Below, piece after piece: positions 59,104 through 64,000 of a DNA stretch of 64,000 bases. The translations under genes and the position numbers were made by a program. Origin of the DNA: Pleurotus ostreatus/Saccharomyces cerevisiae fusant (lineage: Eukaryota; Opisthokonta); NCBI GenBank assembly GCA_024196135.1, contig JAMQCK010000084.1, forward strand, positions 19,573 through 83,572, given 5' to 3'. Numbering within the stretch: the first letter of the stretch is position 1; each line of letters begins with the position of its first letter. A model generated the notes under the pieces. It had not been told where the DNA came from. It worked only from the letters and a program-made list of their open reading frames with translations, and searched no databases.

Positions 59104-60163
59104 TCACTGTGTAGTCCCGTCCAAGATATCCTGATACTTCTTGACATTCTCCTCCGCCGTCCCATCCCAACTCGTATTCTCCACAACAGCCGACTTCCAC
59201 GACGCAGATTCGCGCGTCGCGGCCAAGATTTCTGCGATAACATCGTTGTTAAGAGCCAACGCGCCCTTGCTTCCAGATAGACCATTACTATCAACGGGAG
59301 ACGGTCTGTTGGTCTTGTCCTCGTAGAGCCGGCGAGGCGGTCCCTCGCGGCGAAACAGCGATGTGTTCGTGCTTGGTTGCGAAGAGTTGTCCGCGTGTGG
59401 CCGCAAAGGGTCACCCGTGCTCTGTCGCAAAGACCCATCCGCACCTGGTTGCAGAATATCCCTTGAGAGAATCCAATCCGGCCACGAAATCACCTTAGGT
59501 AAAAGGGGCGAGGGTTCGCTGAATGGCTGAAACCCGCGCACGCGCTGCTCATGCAGAAGGAACAGCGCTGGAAAAGGGACGAGCTCGTCGTTGATGTCGA
59601 GCGCGACCGCCTTGCCGTGATATTTTTTATTGGTGTAATTATCGCCGTAGTTGACGAAGATGAACTTGCGTTCCTGGTGTAAAGGGTGGGGTGAGCCTGA
59701 GTGTGATGTACGGAAGGCTGGATAAACGATTACCACTCACGGAAGGCACATATCGAATGAAGCACATATAGCTCTTGAATAGACCTTTATGATTGGGACA
59801 CAGGATAATAGCGTTGCGCGGTTCGTTCTCGGCATTCTCGTTGGCCCAATCTGGGAGCCAACCGCGCTTTTTCAAGTCATCCCACAGGGTCGAGTACTGC
59901 TCAGAGATGAGATCGCTAGCAGACATTCGAATGGCAGAGCATACCTTTGTCTCAGCTATGATACGGCAGACTAGAGGTATTGGTTCGCCGCATACCACGC
60001 AGCAAGGACTGCCCCTGAATGTATCACGAGCAGTTACGCAGGCGTCGGCTGTCTCTTCGGTGAAAGTTTCCAAGGATGTGCGGCCATCCCAGCCGAAGCC
60101 GGTCGGTATTGTTGTCAAAGGTAGCTCAAATGCGGCGAGCGCGTACATGGCGGAGTCGGTCAT
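59104..60163 (-). CDS. HNH-nuclease-like protein with degenerate motif
   Basis: About 330 residues from ATG 60163 (MTDSAMYALAAFELPLTTIP) to stop 59104, two exons with an intron near 59741-59675. The layout resembles the basidiomycete-expanded HNH_2 family: CCVVCG near residue 55, then LVCRIIAETKV where active members have a histidine-led HIIP-type strand, then AIILCPNHKGLFKSY at about residues 115-130, the second half of the beta-beta-alpha metal fold. The first HNH histidine is not apparent (CRII instead), so catalysis is doubtful. The C-terminal half is S/T/P-rich and ends VKKYQDILDGTTQ. Role unknown; members are not established as DNA-defence enzymes. A CACGTG at 60249-60254 lies about 90 bp upstream. 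Confidence 0.7.
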
Positions 60164-60384
60164 GGCGATAGGAAGTCGACCTGTGACTTGTGACGGTCAC
60201 GACTCATCAGTCCGGAGGTCATGTGATTCTGAAGCACGGAACCGCATTCACGTGACTACGTCACAAGGAAGTCACGGTTCAGAATTCCCCCTTGAGTCCA
60301 CTCAACAGGTTCGGAGGCAGCAAAGGGGTCTTTACTTAGCATCTTATGTTACACGCATATCGAGTTGCTCTTTCAAAGCCTTGA

Positions 60385-62555
60385 TCACCAGACATGACCT
60401 ATACCCTCAATGCTCGCTGTGAACGCACTCAGTAACGGGTCGAGTCTGGGAAGAGACCGCACATACCACATGTTGAATTCCTTGTAAAAACGGGATATTA
60501 GCACACAATCCACCTCACCCAACCACTGGCCACTCACATGCGTGAACATCCCATTCCCAAACTCCAGATCCACAGACCGCTCCTTCATCAGCTCCTCCCG
60601 AATCCTAAACGCCTCCTCCCGACTCATCGTCCCCGGCGTCATCGACGCGAACGCGTCCAGGAGCTCGATTGGCACTTTCGCCAAGTGACTTCCCTCCCCG
60701 GAGGTGTATAGCGTATTCTTGAGCCACCCTTCTTGCTGCGGGGCGATGCCGGTGGCAGAGGGGATGTTGCGCGTCGGGTCGACGAGGAAGAAGACGAGGA
60801 TCTTGCGAAGGCCGGGTTTGGTGGGGTCGGCGAGGTGGAAAGGGGAGACCTATAGACGAAGAGAGGGTTCAATGAATCCGCGACTGAGTGGGGGATAGAG
60901 GACTGACCTTATGCTGGTAGAGGTTTGGGAAAGCGACGCAGCGGCCTTCCTTCGTGATGACGCTGCCGACATCCTGTACGCAGGGTTCGTCGCGCGACAT
61001 GCCATAGAGCGTCTTCATACAAAACGAGTCGTCCTGCTCGTGATAGAATGGCTCAGCGGTCGCCTGGCGAAAGGATAAACGCGTGTCCTGGATGTTCTCC
61101 GAGTGGTAATAGTAGATGAACGTAGACACGATGCCCTCATTGTACATCCCTCCGTGATTGCGTGAGTCACTTGAAATCCTGCGAAAGCCACGAACTCTCA
61201 CCTTCAACATGCCACTTGCCACCCGGATACTCCGGCTTCTCCGGCGTCAGCACAATATTCGCCAGCTTCACAATCACCTGCAGCTTCCGCCCCCTCAGCT
61301 CCTCCAACACCTCCTTCCTCTCATCTAACGCCCCATCATACTCCGCGGGGCAGTCGGGCAATGACAACGGCTGGCGCGCGTACCACGCCTCCAGCGCATC
61401 GCCCTCCAGGTCCTCGTCGTCCCCCTCCGGCCACCGCATCCCGTTCTCGCCCCAAATGCATGGCAGCCCCTTCTCCGCGCCGATCCCGTAGTCGTTCTCG
61501 ACGAAAGGGCCCAAGCGCATGGGCAGCTCCCCGCGGCGCAGGTCGGACAGGACGCGCTCCCACAGCGGCACCGCGCGCGCCATGACTTGCTCGAGCACCG
61601 GTACGAGCGTCTTGGCATTCTCCGGAGGGACATTGTTGATGTACGGCGAGACGAGGGCGACCGACCCATCCTCCTTGACCTGAAAATCCGACGGCAGCCA
61701 CTGGAACTTATCCGACAAGAAGTGGTCCGCGAGCGGTTCGTCGGGCTCGGGCGGGGAAAAGGTGCCGATAGAGCCGTCTTTCTGCTTCCCCTGTGTCTTG
61801 CCGTAGACGAGGGGGTAAAGGGAGGGGTGGACGAGGTCGAGGACCTGGTTGTTGGAGTTCGGGTGCCAGTCTTTCTCGGCTTCGGGGACGTCTTCGAAGG
61901 GCCTGATTGCGGCTTGAAGGGCAGAGCGCAGCTCGTCTGGGATCAGCCTGTCGGAGAGCCAGACGCGATCGTACGGTCCGGCCTGCAACGACATCAGCAC
62001 CTCATCCTTCGCGAGAAACTGAAGACGGCGACGAACCTCAATGCCTGTCTCCTCATCCCGAAGCTGCGCGTAGCCCTCCAGTTCGCCAAGTGTGTAGTTG
62101 ATCTGCGGGCCATGAGCACAAAGGAGACGTCAATCAGTTGAACACGTACCATATTGTCGGTTAAGCGCCAGCGCTCCTCCACCTCCGCCTGCTGCGCCTT
62201 CGCCTCCTCGAACCACTTCTTGCGGATCTCGGGGTCCTTGAACTTGCGCCACCACTCGGGCTTCTCACGGATCGTCGCGGAGAGTTGGTACATCCTCAGC
62301 TCGACCAGCTGCGTGCATGGTGCGTCGATTACGAATGAAGACGATGAAGGAGGGGCGGAGGAGAGTATGGGGGACAGTCGGTCAGCTTCCCTTCCAACGG
62401 CAATAACAAGACATGCGTACCGCTCGAGGCGCCCACGTTCCAGGCGCCGGCTCCTCATAGTCAACGTGCGCAAAGGGGTGGGGGAATACCTCTTCCTCGT
62501 TGGCATCCTGCCCAGTCTCCTCCTCGAACGTCACTTGAACGAACGGGTCGGACAT
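60385..62555 (-). CDS. DUF4246 family protein
   Basis: A fungal protein of unknown function matching the DUF4246 pattern, about 620 residues in roughly six exons. ATG 62555 gives MSDPFVQVTFEEETGQDANE. Next come LVELRMYQLSATIREKPEWW and KKWFEEAKAQQAEVEERW, then VSPYINNVPPENAKTLVPVL, LPCIWGENGMRWPEGDDEDL, KLQVIVKLANIVLTPEKPEY and PGGKWHVEG. The following exon has MYNEGIVSTFIYYYHSENI, CVQDVGSVITKEGRCVAFPN, LYQHKVSPF and LRKILVFFLVDPTRNIPSA. The order HxE (WHVEG), a later H (LYQH) and R (GLRKILVFF) on predicted beta strands resembles the iron- and 2-oxoglutarate-binding residues of cupin-type dioxygenases (inference). It ends after an intron with EFNMWYVRSL and stop 60385. No signal peptide. Confidence 0.82.
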
Positions 62556-63275
62556 TGCGATCGACTTTGTCGTTAGATATCGACGAGGGGGGAGTTGAAA
62601 AGTTTGAGAGAGACTGGTTCTCCTTTTTTTAATAAGCGCGCGCCTTTTGTATCCGTCGGCGGCAAAGAAGCAGTAGCGATCTCTGACAGGGGGCTATTCA
62701 TCGTGATGAGTCGCGTGTACAGCATGCAGGCGGCCCCGCGTCCTACAAATGGTGAGCGGGCACAATGAGTCGACGCCGAGGCTGAGCGCCCGACGCCGCG
62801 CCCGACGATCAGGGCGTGGGAGGGCGGGACCTCATGATGGGCGCTAAGACGCGTCGATACGCGTCGCGTCACAGTGAGTCACACATGTCCTCCTCGCACC
62901 TCAATTCCGAGTGCAGGTTATGACTGGATTGCTTGGAATGATATCTATGCACTTAGCCTGCTGCGTGGCCTCACTCGTAGGGTCATCACGCATGGTTTCG
63001 CAGTCGAAAGGCGACGTGGGTGTGGATCACGTGCGTAGCGGGTGCCAGCTCGCACCTCGCCGCGCACGAGCGCCTCAAGCACCGGCGCGCTCCGAGCTGG
63101 GAGAGATGCGGACGAGGCGACAACCCCCAGAGACTAGGAGGCGCAGCCAACGCGGAAAGCCGAAGGTCGGAGATTTGCTGCTCGGATCGAAAACACCAGC
63201 GGATCGAGGGACAGTCCCCAAAGACGTAGGAGCCGCTGCGACGCGCAGACCGAGGTCTGCTGGTGTTGATTGTTG
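62556..63275. other. Intergenic, no gene seen
   Basis: Contains a T-run at 62622-62630 and a CACGTG at about 63027. No coding region is supported. Confidence 0.45.
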
Positions 63276-63997
63276 ATCTATGGATTCCTTCGCTCTCGTA
63301 GTAGTAGGCTGTGGTCGGGGGACGTCGACTCTCTTCAGCCAGAGGGGCTTCGGAAAGGGACGACAGGTTCGAGAGATGCGGGATCAGCGTGCGAGCATGA
63401 CCCCCATCTCAGAACCGAAAAGGAAGGAGAAGAGAAGGCAGAAATCGGCCAACACTGAAGTTACGACGGTACAAGTCTATGAGATAACCAATACACAATG
63501 TCTATATAGGGCGCGGTGGGTGGGGCTTCGAAGATCTTTCTCGAGCTCAGCAGCGGACGTGAGTGCTCGCACCAAACTGTCGATCGGTGTCGATCACTCC
63601 CGTCATCCATAGACCAACCTCCGGCTACTCCCTCGTGCCTCGGCAATTGCCGGATTCACAATCTATGGATTCCTTCGCTCTCGTAGTAGTAGGCTGTGGT
63701 CGGGGGACGTCGACTCTCTTCAGCCAGAGGGGCTTCGGAAAGGGACGACAGGTTCGAGAGATGCGGGATCAGCGTGCGAGCATGACCCCCATCTCAGAAC
63801 CGAAAAGGAAGGAGAAGAGAAGGCAGAAATCGGCCAACACTGAAGTTACGACGGTACAAGTCTATGAGATAACCAATACACAATGTCTATATAGGGCGCG
63901 GTGGGTGGGGCTTCGAAGATCTTTCTCGAGCTCAGCAGCGGACGTGAGTGCTCGCACCAAACTGTCGATCGGTGTCGATCACTCCCGTCATCCATAG
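63276..63997 (+). repeat. 385-bp direct tandem repeat running off the right edge
   Basis: The segment beginning ATCTATGGATTCCTTCGCTC at 63276 recurs at 63661. The second copy runs to the end of the window and I see no difference over its 337 visible bases, ending in TCCATAGACC as at 63608-63617. Each copy contains the same 110-codon open frame (63280-63612 and from 63665), without recognisable domain. High identity implies a recent array or active homogenisation; how many copies follow is unknown. Confidence 0.92.
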
Positions 63998-64000
63998 ACC

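Noticed and set aside
63280..63612. 110-codon frame inside the 385-bp repeat
   Set aside because: Repeated only because the unit is repeated; no motif or independent sign of coding.

Overview
The window is nuclear DNA of a filamentous basidiomycete, most likely a wood- or litter-associated Agaricomycete. The evidence is GC-rich protein-coding sequence, many short GT-AG introns (about 50-60 nt) in almost every gene, a copper radical oxidase of the glyoxal oxidase group, a PriB-like Zn2Cys6 regulator, a DUF4246 protein and duplicated fungal oligopeptide transporters. The species cannot be named from the sequence. Gene order looks like ordinary, gene-dense euchromatin, with three gene-poor gaps (about 18.7-23.0, 30.3-32.5 and 46.5-49.5 kb) and a tandem repeat at the right edge. 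Start codons and splice sites come from conceptual splicing by eye; gene ends are firm where an in-frame stop was read.

Layout. 0-3.1 kb: the 5' part of the NEDD8-activating enzyme regulatory subunit and an SPX-RING protein (both minus). 4.5-11.3 kb: a forkhead factor and the DNA2 nuclease-helicase (plus). 11.4-18.7 kb: a short-chain dehydrogenase, a LanC-like protein and a PTC7-type PP2C phosphatase (minus). 18.7-23.0 kb: gene-poor, holding an intron-containing pseudogene of the mitochondrial release factor. 23.0-33.5 kb: a membrane-anchored copper radical oxidase, an F-box-like protein, UTP7 and a Zn2Cys6 factor (plus). 33.8-39.7 kb: IES6 (minus) head-to-head with a VHS/GAT protein (plus), then PUF6. 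40.1-42.7 kb: the intact mitochondrial release factor (minus). 43.2-52.4 kb: two near-identical oligopeptide transporters in head-to-head inversion. 52.8-58.9 kb: nicotinate phosphoribosyltransferase (minus) divergent from exosome subunit RRP41, then triosephosphate isomerase. 59.1-62.6 kb: a degenerate HNH protein and a DUF4246 protein (minus). 63.3 kb to the end: a 385-bp direct tandem repeat that continues past the window.

Most genes are housekeeping (neddylation, DNA replication, ribosome biogenesis, RNA decay, glycolysis, NAD salvage, vesicle traffic, mitochondrial translation) and are not an operon or cluster. The accessory interest lies in the copper radical oxidase (extracellular H2O2), the paired peptide transporters, the DUF4246 and HNH-like proteins, and sequence structure: introns of the nicotinate phosphoribosyltransferase and triosephosphate isomerase genes are built from degenerate minisatellites with fixed periods (11, 18, 19, 20-22 bp), the two transporters keep a shared promoter block with GATA motifs, and CACGTG sites recur in gene-proximal promoters. 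I did not find a convincing new multi-gene system; the intron minisatellites and the inverted duplications are the best leads.
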